Source: Lachnoclostridium sp. (GTDB lineage Bacteria > Bacillota > Clostridia > Lachnospirales > Lachnospiraceae). From it: 9,607 nt of DNA. The DNA lies in contig DMCD01000179.1 of assembly GCA_003445895.1 (NCBI GenBank), forward strand, positions 1 to 9,607, given 5' to 3'. The position numbers and the translations under genes are program-made. Positions 1-6,478 of the stretch are shown piece after piece. Within the stretch, counting starts at the first letter, position 1. Each line of letters begins with the position of its first letter. The notes under the pieces are model-generated. The model was given only the letters and a program-made list of their open reading frames with translations, was not told where the DNA came from and ran no database searches.

Positions 1-2184
1 GACGCCGTGAAGGAAGTATTCCTCAGGCTGTATGAGAAGGGATATATCTACAAGGGTTCCCGGATCATCAACTGGTGCCCGGTATGCCAGACCTCCATTT
101 CCGATGCCGAGGTTGAGTACGAGGAGCAGAACGGCTTCTTCTGGCACATCAAGTATCCCATCGTGGGCGAAGAGGGCAGATTCGTGGAAATCGCCACCAC
201 CCGTCCGGAGACCATGCTGGGCGATACCGCCGTGGCTGTCAATCCGGAGGATGAGCGGTATCAGGATCTCATCGGCAAGGAGCTTGTCCTGCCGCTGACC
301 GACCGCACCATTCCGGTGATTGCTGATTCCTATGTAGATAAAGAATTCGGAACCGGCTGCGTGAAGATCACGCCGGCCCACGACCCCAACGACTTTGAGG
401 TGGGACGCCGCCACAACCTGGAAGAGATCTGCATCATGAATGATGACGCCACCATCTCTTATCCGGGCAAGTACTGCGGCATGGACCGCTATGCGGCGAG
501 AAAAGCCATCGTGGAAGACCTGGAGGCCCAGGGCCTTCTGGTGAAGGTTGTTCCCCACGCCCACAACGTGGGAACCCACGACCGCTGCCACACCACCGTG
601 GAGCCCATGGTTAAGCCCCAGTGGTTTGTCCGCATGGAAGAGATGGCAAAGCCGGCCATCGAAGCATTAAAGACCGGCGAATTAAAGTTCGTTCCGGAAA
701 GCTACGGCAAGACCTATCTGCACTGGCTGGAGAATATCCGCGACTGGTGCATCTCCAGAAAGCTCTGGTGGGGACACCGGATTCCCGCATATTACTGCGA
801 GGACTGCGGCGAGATGGTGGTTGCAGCCGATATGCCGTCCGTCTGCCCGAAGTGCGGAAAAAGCCATTTCGTGCAGGATGAGGAAACCCTGGATACCTGG
901 TTCTCCTCTGCACTCTGGCCCTTCTCCACTCTGGGCTGGCCGGAGGAAACCCCGGAATATAAGTATTTCTATCCCACCGACGTGCTGGTAACCGGCTATG
1001 ATATTATCTTCTTCTGGGTTATCCGCATGGTCTTCTCCGGACTGGAGCAGACCGGAAAGCTGCCCTTCCACACGGTTCTCATCCACGGACTGGTAAGAGA
1101 TTCCCAGGGCCGCAAGATGAGCAAGTCCCTGGGCAATGGCATCGACCCCATCGACGTCATCGAGAAGTACGGCGCCGACGCCCTCCGCATGACCTTGATG
1201 ACGGGCAATGCGCCGGGCAACGACATGCGTTTCTACTGGGAGCGCGTGGAGGCAAGCCGCAACTTCGCCAATAAGGTATGGAACGCTTCCCGATTCATCA
1301 TGATGAACCTGGAGAAGGCAGAAAACCGCGAGGTCGCGCTTGATGAGCTGACCATGGCCGACAAGTGGGTGCTTTCCGGCGTCAATACCCTGACGAAGGA
1401 AGTCACCGAAAACCTGGACAAGTATGAGCTGGGCATCGCCCTCCAGAAGGTCTATGACTTCATCTGGGATGAATTCTGCGACTGGTACATCGAGATGGTG
1501 AAACCCCGTCTCTACGATGATAACGATACCACGAAGGCGGCAGCCATCTGGACGCTTCGGACCGTGCTTCTGCAGGCCCTGAAGCTGCTGCACCCCTTCA
1601 TGCCCTTCATCACCGAGGAGATTTACTGCAATCTGCAGGATGAGGAAGAGACCATCATGGTATCCTCCTGGCCGGAGTACCGTGAGGACTGGCACTTTGC
1701 CGAAGAAGAGAATGCCACCAACATGATCAAGGAAGCCGTCCGCGCCATCCGCGGCGTGCGCACCTCCATGGGCGTGGCACCTTCCAGAAAGGCGAAGGTA
1801 TTCGTGGTTTCCGAGCGGGAGAATGTCCGGGAGATCTTTACACACAGCAAAGCCTTCTTCGCCGCGCTGGGTTCCGCATCAGAGGTAGAAATTCGCGAGA
1901 ACCGGGACGGCATCAGTGAGGATGCGGTATCCGCCGTTACGGCTGACGCCACCTTCTACATGCCCTTCGCCGACCTGGTGGATGTGGAGAAAGAGATTGC
2001 GCGCCTCGAAGGCGAAGAGAAGAAGCTGTCCGCTGAGCTTGCCCGCTCCGAGAAGATGCTCACCAACGAGCGGTTCCTGAGCAAAGCGCCGGCGGAGAAA
2101 GTGGCAGAAGAAAAAGAAAAACAGGAGAAGTACCGCCAGATGATGGCGCAGGTGCAGGAGAGACTGGGGCAGCTGCGGAAGTAA
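1..2184 (+). CDS. valS: Valyl-tRNA synthetase, 5'-truncated by window edge
   Basis: Class I synthetase that charges tRNA-Val with valine in the cytoplasm and hydrolyses mischarged Thr-tRNA. The frame is open from base 1 (Asp-Ala before the GTG at 7), so that GTG is internal; about 150 N-terminal residues, including the HIGH motif, lie outside the window compared with the usual ~880. Visible landmarks: WCPVC zinc-type cysteines (73-87); the CP1 editing domain with TTRPETM (196-216) and the GTG...PAHDPNDF block (352-393); a second pair of CxxC motifs (796-807 and 844-855); [10 protein letters not shown] (892-921); GYDIIFFW (994-1017); and the KMSKS signature (1114-1128). The anticodon-binding helical domain follows, then a C-terminal coiled-coil arm (about 1969-2181) rich in Lys and Glu that contains the family-typical [11 protein letters not shown]. 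There is no frameshift or internal stop. Family assignment is certain. Confidence 0.98.
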   Translation, partial: DAVKEVFLRLYEKGYIYKGSRIINWCPVCQTSISDAEVEYEEQNGFFWHIKYPIVGEEGRFVEIATTRPETMLGDTAVAVNPEDERYQDLIGKELVLPLTDRTIPVIADSYVDKEFGTGCVKITPAHDPNDFEVGRRHNLEEICIMNDDATISYPGKYCGMDRYAARKAIVEDLEAQGLLVKVVPHAHNVGTHDRCHTTVEPMVKPQWFVRMEEMAKPAIEALKTGELKFVPESYGKTYLHWLENIRDWCISRKLWWGHRIPAYYCEDCGEMVVAADMPSVCPKCGKSHFVQDEETLDTWFSSALWPFSTLGWPEETPEYKYFYPTDVLVTGYDIIFFWVIRMVFSGLEQTGKLPFHTVLIHGLVRDSQGRKMSKSLGNGIDPIDVIEKYGADALRMTLMTGNAPGNDMRFYWERVEASRNFANKVWNASRFIMMNLEKAENREVALDELTMADKWVLSGVNTLTKEVTENLDKYELGIALQKVYDFIWDEFCDWYIEMVKPRLYDDNDTTKAAAIWTLRTVLLQALKLLHPFMPFITEEIYCNLQDEEETIMVSSWPEYREDWHFAEEENATNMIKEAVRAIRGVRTSMGVAPSRKAKVFVVSERENVREIFTHSKAFFAALGSASEVEIRENRDGISEDAVSAVTADATFYMPFADLVDVEKEIARLEGEEKKLSAELARSEKMLTNERFLSKAPAEKVAEEKEKQEKYRQMMAQVQERLGQLRK

Positions 2185-2258
2185 TGCAGTAGAGCCGCTG
2201 AACGACATACAGGACAATTCAGACGGCTTCCGCGCCGGAAACTTCTAAATACTTCTCA

Positions 2259-2330
2259 GATACAAAAAACATGCGTACAAATCACAAACTCGCTGCGCTC
2301 AGACAGTGTGATTTGTACGCATTTTGTATC
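2259..2330. terminator. Large palindrome, candidate bidirectional terminator
   Basis: The outer arms GATACAAA (2259-2266) and TTTGTATC (2323-2330) and the inner 16-base arms ATGCGTACAAATCACA (2271-2286) and its exact reverse complement (2307-2322) pair perfectly. A 4-base AAAC bulge (2267-2270) on the left separates the two stem segments. The loop (2287-2306) carries CTCGCTGCGCTCAG. Read from the tetR side (minus strand) the 16-bp stem is followed by GTTTTTTG, a six-U tract; read from the valS side it is followed by only three to four U. This fits an intrinsic terminator for tetR and a weaker one for valS. Such palindromes can also be members of a dispersed repeat family, which cannot be tested within one window. 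Confidence 0.6.
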
Positions 2331-2345
2331 TTCGAACTATTATGA

Positions 2346-2414
2346 AAGAATCCTGACGGATTCTTCTGAAGTCGCTCAAAGCCGCGACGGGCTCCCTCGA
2401 TCAAAGATCGAGGG
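2346..2414. repeat. Cluster of three short perfect hairpins
   Basis: Three inverted repeats follow each other closely. AAGAATCC (2346-2353) pairs with GGATTCTT (2358-2365) across a TGAC tetraloop. GTCGC (2371-2375) pairs with GCGAC (2384-2388) across 8 bases. CCCTCGATC (2394-2402) pairs with GATCGAGGG (2406-2414) across an AAA triloop, a 9-bp perfect stem. The second and third loops share TCAAAG. None has a proper U tract. The cluster may be the continuation of the palindromic element to its left, or a structured 3' untranslated region; no function can be assigned. Confidence 0.5.
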
Positions 2415-2463
2415 CAGAAAAGAAGCATCATCGGCTTGTGCAGATTGTCTGAATTATCCTGCT

Positions 2464-2500
2464 GCTGCCTTCAGAGGCTGGCAGCCGTACACCGCGGCTG
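2464..2500. repeat. Two mutually exclusive short hairpins downstream of tetR
   Basis: GCTGCC (2464-2469) can pair with GGCAGC (2480-2485), while the overlapping CAGCCG (2482-2487) can pair with CGGCTG (2495-2500). Only one can form at a time because they share bases 2482-2485. They lie 45-80 bases beyond the tetR stop codon on the minus-strand transcript. No U tract follows either. This may be chance in a GC-rich stretch. Confidence 0.3.
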
Positions 2501-2544
2501 TAAGCTGTATAAGGTATGATATACCCGGTGCTTCCGGCAGCTTA

Positions 2545-3165
2545 TTACAGCTTCAGCACCGCCAGCCCATTTTCCTCCGAGGAGGGCACTTCGAATACGT
2601 GGATACCCCTGGTGATGAAGGCTTCGGTGAGGACCGCCATTTTTTCCGGCGTTTCATGGAAATTGGTGCTGATCCAGTACTGGACCAGGCCGGTGCAGCC
2701 GGAGACGATGTAGGAGAGGAAGGCGCCAAGCTCTTCCAGATTCTCCGTATAGTTGAGTTCCAGCCAGCGGCCCAGGGCACGTTCCTGGATGATGGACTTG
2801 ATCTTGTTCTCAAAGTTGATGTTGCCGCCTGCACCCATGAGGGCGGTGATCAGGTCGGCGTTCTCGTGAATGAAGGGGTAGAGTTCGCGAAAGAGGAGGG
2901 ACGGCCGGTTGGTCAGTTCCTTTGCCGAATAGTGATTCAGGATGGCGTCGAATTCCCCTGCGAAATCCGACTCCACATGCTCGAGAAGATCGTAGATGTC
3001 TTTGTAATGGAGATAGAAGGTGCCGCGGTTGATGTCCGCCATCTCGGAGATCTCCCGGACGGTGATGTCCTGGATCTTTTTTTCTTTCATGAGACGGACC
3101 AGACAGTCCCGGAGAGAGCGCTTTGTCTTTCTCACGCGGCGGTCTTCATGGGTTTCGTTTTTCAT
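2545..3165 (-). CDS. TetR/AcrR-family transcriptional regulator
   Basis: A 206-residue DNA-binding repressor, the usual size for the family. The N-terminal TetR helical domain spans about residues 10-62, with the helix-turn-helix at 35-54: TVREISEMADINRGTFYLHY closely follows the family signature, ending in the characteristic GTFYxHY-K/D. The C-terminal ~140 residues are helical and should form the ligand-binding and dimerisation domain; the style resembles the TetR_C_8 (DhaS-like) group, a judgement from recall. The ATG at 3163-3165 is preceded by GGGAG (3176-3180, minus strand) at 10-nt spacing, which supports this start. It is transcribed divergently from the three-gene export operon, so autoregulation and control of that operon are the obvious inference; ligand unknown. 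Confidence 0.93.
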   Translation of the reverse strand: MKNETHEDRRVRKTKRSLRDCLVRLMKEKKIQDITVREISEMADINRGTFYLHYKDIYDLLEHVESDFAGEFDAILNHYSAKELTNRPSLLFRELYPFIHENADLITALMGAGGNINFENKIKSIIQERALGRWLELNYTENLEELGAFLSYIVSGCTGLVQYWISTNFHETPEKMAVLTEAFITRGIHVFEVPSSEENGLAVLKL

Positions 3166-3250
3166 AAATGCAGTTCTCCCGTGATGTAAAAAATAACAGA
3201 CATATCGATGAAATGTGTTGAATAGTCAAACTGGTGTCTCAAATTGATGA

Positions 3251-3279
3251 TTGAAATATGCTTCATCCGTATGTATAAT
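3251..3279 (+). promoter_or_regulatory. Sigma-A-type promoter of the export operon
   Basis: The -35 box TTGAAA (3251-3256, 5 of 6 consensus) and the -10 box TATAAT (3274-3279, perfect) are separated by 17 bp. Transcription would begin near 3286, giving a leader of about 44 nt. The leader ends with a strong GGAGG (3320-3324) five bases before the ATG at 3330. Confidence 0.8.
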
Positions 3280-3287
3280 GCATTGTA
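3274..3287. promoter_or_regulatory. Palindromic core of the divergent promoters, candidate TetR operator
   Basis: The two -10 boxes form an inverted repeat TATAAT-GC-ATTGTA with a perfect 8-bp centre AATGCATT (3277-3284) and one mismatched pair. A dimeric TetR repressor bound here would block both promoters. Other inverted repeats nearby are TTGA-4-TCAA (3218-3229), TCAAATTGA (3239-3247) and GACAGTTGTC (3299-3308, over the tetR -35 box). Which of these the repressor reads is not decidable by inspection. Confidence 0.4.
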
Positions 3288-3310
3288 GTTTAAAAAACGA
3301 CAGTTGTCAA
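3282..3310 (-). promoter_or_regulatory. Sigma-A-type promoter of tetR, interlocked with the operon promoter
   Basis: On the minus strand the -35 box TTGACA (3310-3305, perfect) and the -10 box TACAAT (3287-3282, 5 of 6) are 17 bp apart. Start of transcription is expected near 3275, giving tetR a leader of about 110 nt. This -10 box abuts that of the plus-strand promoter with only GC between them. A weaker alternative tetR promoter (TTGACT 3229-3224 with GATATG 3206-3201, 17-bp spacer) lies nearer the gene. Confidence 0.65.
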
Positions 3311-3329
3311 TTAATGAACGGAGGTCAAT

Positions 3330-4235
3330 ATGAGATTGAACCGATTCGCTATGACTGGAAAAAATATATGGAAGTCCGCAGTGCTCGGACTGATGCTGGC
3401 CGCAGGTGTTTCCATGGCGGGATATGCCGGAACATGGGTCCCGACGGAGACCGGATGGACGCTCGTGGATGCAGCCGGCAACCGGCTTACGGGCTGGCAG
3501 GAGAATGACGGCGCCTGGTATTATCTGGACGAGGCCGGCAACATGAAGACCGGATGGATAGAACTTAACGGAACCTGGTATTATCTGCAGGACTCCGGCG
3601 CGATGGCCACGGGCTGGCAGGAGATCGGCGGAAAGTACTATTATCTGGATTCTTCCGGCGCCATGAAGACGACCCATCACACATCGGACGACGTCACCTA
3701 TTCCTTCCGGGCCGACGGCAGCCTCTCCGAAGTGAAAAAGAAGAAGAATACCGGAGGCGGAAGCTTCCCGGTGGAGTTCTATTCGGAGGCGGCCCAGCAG
3801 CTGGCCGATACGCTGAATGAAACCAAGCTGGATGTCGCAAGCGACGATGAGGATGAGGACGACGAGGACGACGAGGACAGCAAAAAGGACAGGGACAAGA
3901 ACAAAAGCTATGTGATCGACGGCGGCCTGCAGGCTGCAGCCGAGCACCGGCTGGCGCTTGCTGTGACTCGGGGATATGGGAACGGAAAGATTCCGGATGA
4001 AGGGTATGTGGGCGATTATTATAAGAGCATCGGCAGCAACTATTCCAGCCGCCGCAACCTGGAAATCTTCCTTCCGCTCTGCACCAACGCGTCGGAGGCG
4101 GAGGAAAAGCTGGACGCCAGATACGGCGAGGATAACCGGAAGAGACAGAACCGGCTCAGCTATTACACAAAAATCGGCATTGCATGCCGCGAATACAACG
4201 GAAAATATCAGTATATGATTGAACTGATGCGGTAA
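3330..4235 (+). CDS. Exported protein with choline-binding-type repeats and possible CAP-like C-terminal domain
   Basis: A 301-residue protein predicted to be secreted and to stay on the cell wall. Residues 1-33 form a signal peptide: basic N-region, hydrophobic core around 17-30, likely cleavage after GYA. A partial repeat (TGWTLVDAAGNRL, 41-53) and three complete 20-residue repeats (54-73, 74-93, 94-113), each TGW-x8-YYL-x6, match the CW_binding_1/choline-binding repeat. These repeats typically bind choline, other teichoic acid decorations or polysaccharides. Then follow a Lys-rich spot (136-139), an acidic run DDEDEDDEDDED (172-183) and a basic patch. The C-terminus (about 151-168 and 195-301) loosely follows the CAP/SCP fold order (LADTLNETK; LQAAAEHRLALAV; YYTKIGIACREYNGKYQYMIELM), but the usual conserved His residues are absent, so any CAP assignment is tentative. 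GGAGG precedes the ATG by 5 nt. It is the first gene of the operon; no catalytic role is claimed. Confidence 0.85.
   Translation: MRLNRFAMTGKNIWKSAVLGLMLAAGVSMAGYAGTWVPTETGWTLVDAAGNRLTGWQENDGAWYYLDEAGNMKTGWIELNGTWYYLQDSGAMATGWQEIGGKYYYLDSSGAMKTTHHTSDDVTYSFRADGSLSEVKKKKNTGGGSFPVEFYSEAAQQLADTLNETKLDVASDDEDEDDEDDEDSKKDRDKNKSYVIDGGLQAAAEHRLALAVTRGYGNGKIPDEGYVGDYYKSIGSNYSSRRNLEIFLPLCTNASEAEEKLDARYGEDNRKRQNRLSYYTKIGIACREYNGKYQYMIELMR
3489..3668 (+). repeat. Three tandem 60-nt units encoding cell-wall-binding repeats
   Basis: Each 60-nt unit encodes one 20-residue TGW...YYL repeat, starting at 3489, 3549 and 3609. The units share segments such as ACGGGCTGGCAGGAGA (first and third) and TGGTATTATCTG (first and second). 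The pattern fits duplication of one unit, and the copy number could vary by recombination. Confidence 0.85.
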
Positions 4236-4249
4236 GGGGTCTTCTTTTC

Positions 4250-6454
4250 ATGGGACAGTCAACGAGAAATAATACATCAGCGCGGTTATGCGCTCTGGGG
4301 CTTTCCGTTATGCTTTTTGCGGGGAGCTTTGCGCACCCGGCTTATGCCGATGCACCGAAGGTGCAGGTGGATGAGACACTGTACGTCAATACGGACAGCT
4401 ACGGGAAACCGACAGGAGTGAGCGTCGTCAAGAGCGTCGGCATGAACGGCCGGAATAGCTTTGTGGATTACGGCGAATACACCGACATCATCAATATGAC
4501 CAATCTCACGGAACCGAAGTATGAGAACGGCAAAATCACCTGGAATGTGGGGGATGATGTCAACCGCTTCTACTATGAGGGGCGGATGGATCAGAATACG
4601 GTGGAGATTCCGTGGACCTTCGACATCTCCTATAAGCTGAACGGCGTGCCGAAGAAGGCGGAGGAGCTGCTGGGGGCCTCAGGTCTTGTGGAGATTCATA
4701 TCAAGGCAGATCCCAACCCCAGGGCCGGGGCCTATTACCGGAACAACATGCTGCTGATGGCGGCGGTGCCGGTGGATATGGAAAAATGCTACAGCGTGGA
4801 CGCCCCCGGCTCCCAGACCCAGACCATGGGCAGCTATACAGGCGTCATCTTCATGGCCCTTCCCGGCGAGGAGGGGGATTTTACCGTCCGTCTCGGAACC
4901 GATGACTTTTCCAGTGTGGGCGTGATCATGACTATGATGCCCGGAACCCTGGAGGACCTGGGAAGAATCAAGGACCTGAAAGAGGCGAAGGACACCTGGA
5001 GAGAGAACGGCGATAAGCTGTATGAAAGCATCGATGACCTGATGGCAGCCATGGAGGGCATGAAGGAGGATGTAAAAACCGCCAGAGACGGCACAAAGAA
5101 TCTACAGAATGCCCAGCAGATAATCAGCGGAAACCGGAAGCAGACGGAAGCGCTTTCTGCCCAGGCCATCGCAGAGCTGGGCACACTCACCCAGGAGACA
5201 GCGGAACTGGTTCCCTATCTGCAGACGGCCCGCACGGCAGTGTCGAATATGAATTACAATGTGGACGCCATGTACAATTCACTGGAGTCCACCCAGGATG
5301 ACCTGGATACTCTGTATGACCGGCTGCGGAGTCTGCAGCGGGCGCTCTACAGCGCCTCAAACGGTGCGGATGCTGCGGCTGTCACGGAGAATGACCGGGC
5401 GGAAATCGGCCGGATTGCAAAAGACATCATCACCGTGAACGGCGACCTGGCCGAGGGTGCCACCCATATCGGCGCTGTGGGCGATGAGGTTAAAAAGCAT
5501 GCGGCGGAGGCCAAGGCTGCTGCCGAGAATATCACGAAGGGCGAACGGGCCCAGGCGATAAAACGGGAAATCGCAAGGGCCGCCAGTGACTCCAACCTGC
5601 CGAAGGAACAGCAGGCTGCCATCTACCGGAGTGTGGAAGAGTACGAGGCTGCCATCAACCAGACGGTGGTGGATTTCTCCACAGACGTGGAGAACAGCCG
5701 GATTACGAAGACATTTAACCACGTCACAAAGACAGTGGATGATTCGGTTCCCCTCATCAATGACCTGAACGGGGCCGTGATGAGAAGCTCGAAGATTGTG
5801 GATGACGTCAACATGGCCCTGGGTCTTACGTCCGGCGTGGCGTACCAGACCGGACGGACGGTGGGCACGCTTCGGACGGTGGATGACGACCTGATCTATC
5901 TGATTGACGATGTCCGGGTTCTCATCGATACCATGGACAGCTATGTGCCGGATGTGCTGGACGGACTGACGGACACCGAGGATACGCTGAATGCGCTGAC
6001 CGGCACCATGGCGACCACCCATGCACTCCTTTCCACGGTGAACGGAACGCTGACCGTGGCGGGAGACAGTCTGGATGCGGGAAGCCGGAAGACGCTGAAA
6101 GCGATGCAGGGGACGCTGACCAATACCCTGAGCATGCTGGATGATATCGGCGAAGTGAGGGCTGCCGGCCAGGCCATGAAGCAGACCCTCGACGATGAGC
6201 TGGACAGGCTGGAGGAGGAGACCAGCTTCCTTAATATGGATCCGGATGCAAGAAAGCAGTCCTTCACCTCGGCTCTGAACGCGGAGCCCCACAGCCTGCA
6301 GATCGTGGTCCGCACAGGGGAGATCAGCGAAGATACCCAGCCGACGGATATTACCGACGAAGAGGCGGAGCCGGAGGATGTGGGCGTTCTTGCACGGATC
6401 TGGACCGTATTCAAGAAGATTTTCGACGCGATTGCGTCCCTGTTCAACCGATAA
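4250..6454 (+). CDS. Exported coiled-coil protein, MMPL partner (YhgE/Pip-like extracellular region)
   Basis: A 734-residue protein of unknown biochemical function. Residues 1-33 are a signal peptide with cleavage likely after AYA. Residues ~37-232 look beta-rich (FVDYGEYTDIINMTN, PWTFDISYKLNGV, ASGLVEIHIKA, FTVRLGTDDFSSVGVIMTM); I recall this pattern from clostridial YhgE/Pip-related secreted proteins often found beside MMPL transporters. Residues ~233-660 are almost entirely helical, with long Leu/Ala/Asp/Asn-rich coiled-coil segments. A conserved-looking block (FLNMDPDARKQSF, 660-672, continuing to 690) follows, then an acidic linker (691-710) and a C-terminal amphipathic or short membrane helix (711-734). 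True Pip/YhgE proteins carry C-terminal ABC-2-type membrane helices, and these are missing. AGGGG lies 10 nt before the ATG, 14 nt after the upstream stop. It would sit outside the membrane beside the MMPL pump, perhaps as an adaptor; that role is inference. Confidence 0.82.
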   Translation: MGQSTRNNTSARLCALGLSVMLFAGSFAHPAYADAPKVQVDETLYVNTDSYGKPTGVSVVKSVGMNGRNSFVDYGEYTDIINMTNLTEPKYENGKITWNVGDDVNRFYYEGRMDQNTVEIPWTFDISYKLNGVPKKAEELLGASGLVEIHIKADPNPRAGAYYRNNMLLMAAVPVDMEKCYSVDAPGSQTQTMGSYTGVIFMALPGEEGDFTVRLGTDDFSSVGVIMTMMPGTLEDLGRIKDLKEAKDTWRENGDKLYESIDDLMAAMEGMKEDVKTARDGTKNLQNAQQIISGNRKQTEALSAQAIAELGTLTQETAELVPYLQTARTAVSNMNYNVDAMYNSLESTQDDLDTLYDRLRSLQRALYSASNGADAAAVTENDRAEIGRIAKDIITVNGDLAEGATHIGAVGDEVKKHAAEAKAAAENITKGERAQAIKREIARAASDSNLPKEQQAAIYRSVEEYEAAINQTVVDFSTDVENSRITKTFNHVTKTVDDSVPLINDLNGAVMRSSKIVDDVNMALGLTSGVAYQTGRTVGTLRTVDDDLIYLIDDVRVLIDTMDSYVPDVLDGLTDTEDTLNALTGTMATTHALLSTVNGTLTVAGDSLDAGSRKTLKAMQGTLTNTLSMLDDIGEVRAAGQAMKQTLDDELDRLEEETSFLNMDPDARKQSFTSALNAEPHSLQIVVRTGEISEDTQPTDITDEEAEPEDVGVLARIWTVFKKIFDAIASLFNR

Positions 6455-6478
6455 CGGAAAAGAAGGCTAGACAGATTT

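Larger units (their letters stand above)
2185..2544. other. Gene-free 360-base region between convergent valS and tetR
   Basis: I see no credible coding sequence here. The long plus-strand reading frame that crosses it continues as antisense of the tetR gene and has no recognisable protein features. The stretch instead holds a series of inverted repeats: a small one just after valS (TTCCG/CGGAA, 2228-2240), a large palindrome (2259-2330), three short hairpins (2346-2414) and an alternative-pairing pair (2464-2500). Because the flanking genes converge, the region must hold the 3' ends of both transcripts. Confidence 0.75.

Noticed and set aside
682..1845. A 387-codon minus-strand open frame inside valS
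   Set aside because: It lies wholly antisense to conserved valS motifs including KMSKS and the zinc cysteines. No start signal or domain supports it.
2228..2240. TTCCG-CGC-CGGAA as the valS terminator
   Set aside because: The stem is only 5 bp with a 3-base loop and no U tract follows. The larger palindrome at 2259-2330 is the better candidate.
2259..2330. T-box or other riboswitch-type leader near valS
   Set aside because: The structure is downstream of valS, not in its leader, and there is no T-box sequence or specifier loop pattern. The leader of valS lies outside the window.
2308..3189. A 293-codon plus-strand open frame opposite tetR
   Set aside because: It begins inside the palindrome at 2259-2330 and runs antisense through the well-supported tetR gene. 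Its translation has no recognisable domain, and no ribosome binding site fits its start. It is a by-product of GC-rich codons on the other strand.
3489..3668. CRISPR-like or spacer-repeat array
   Set aside because: The 60-nt periodicity encodes in-frame 20-residue wall-binding repeats and there are no identical direct repeats with unique spacers.
3162..3947. A 261-codon minus-strand open frame over the first operon gene and the divergent promoters
   Set aside because: It is antisense to the signal peptide and repeat region, and runs through both promoters. The hydrophobic start is the complement of the acidic run, not a membrane segment with other support.
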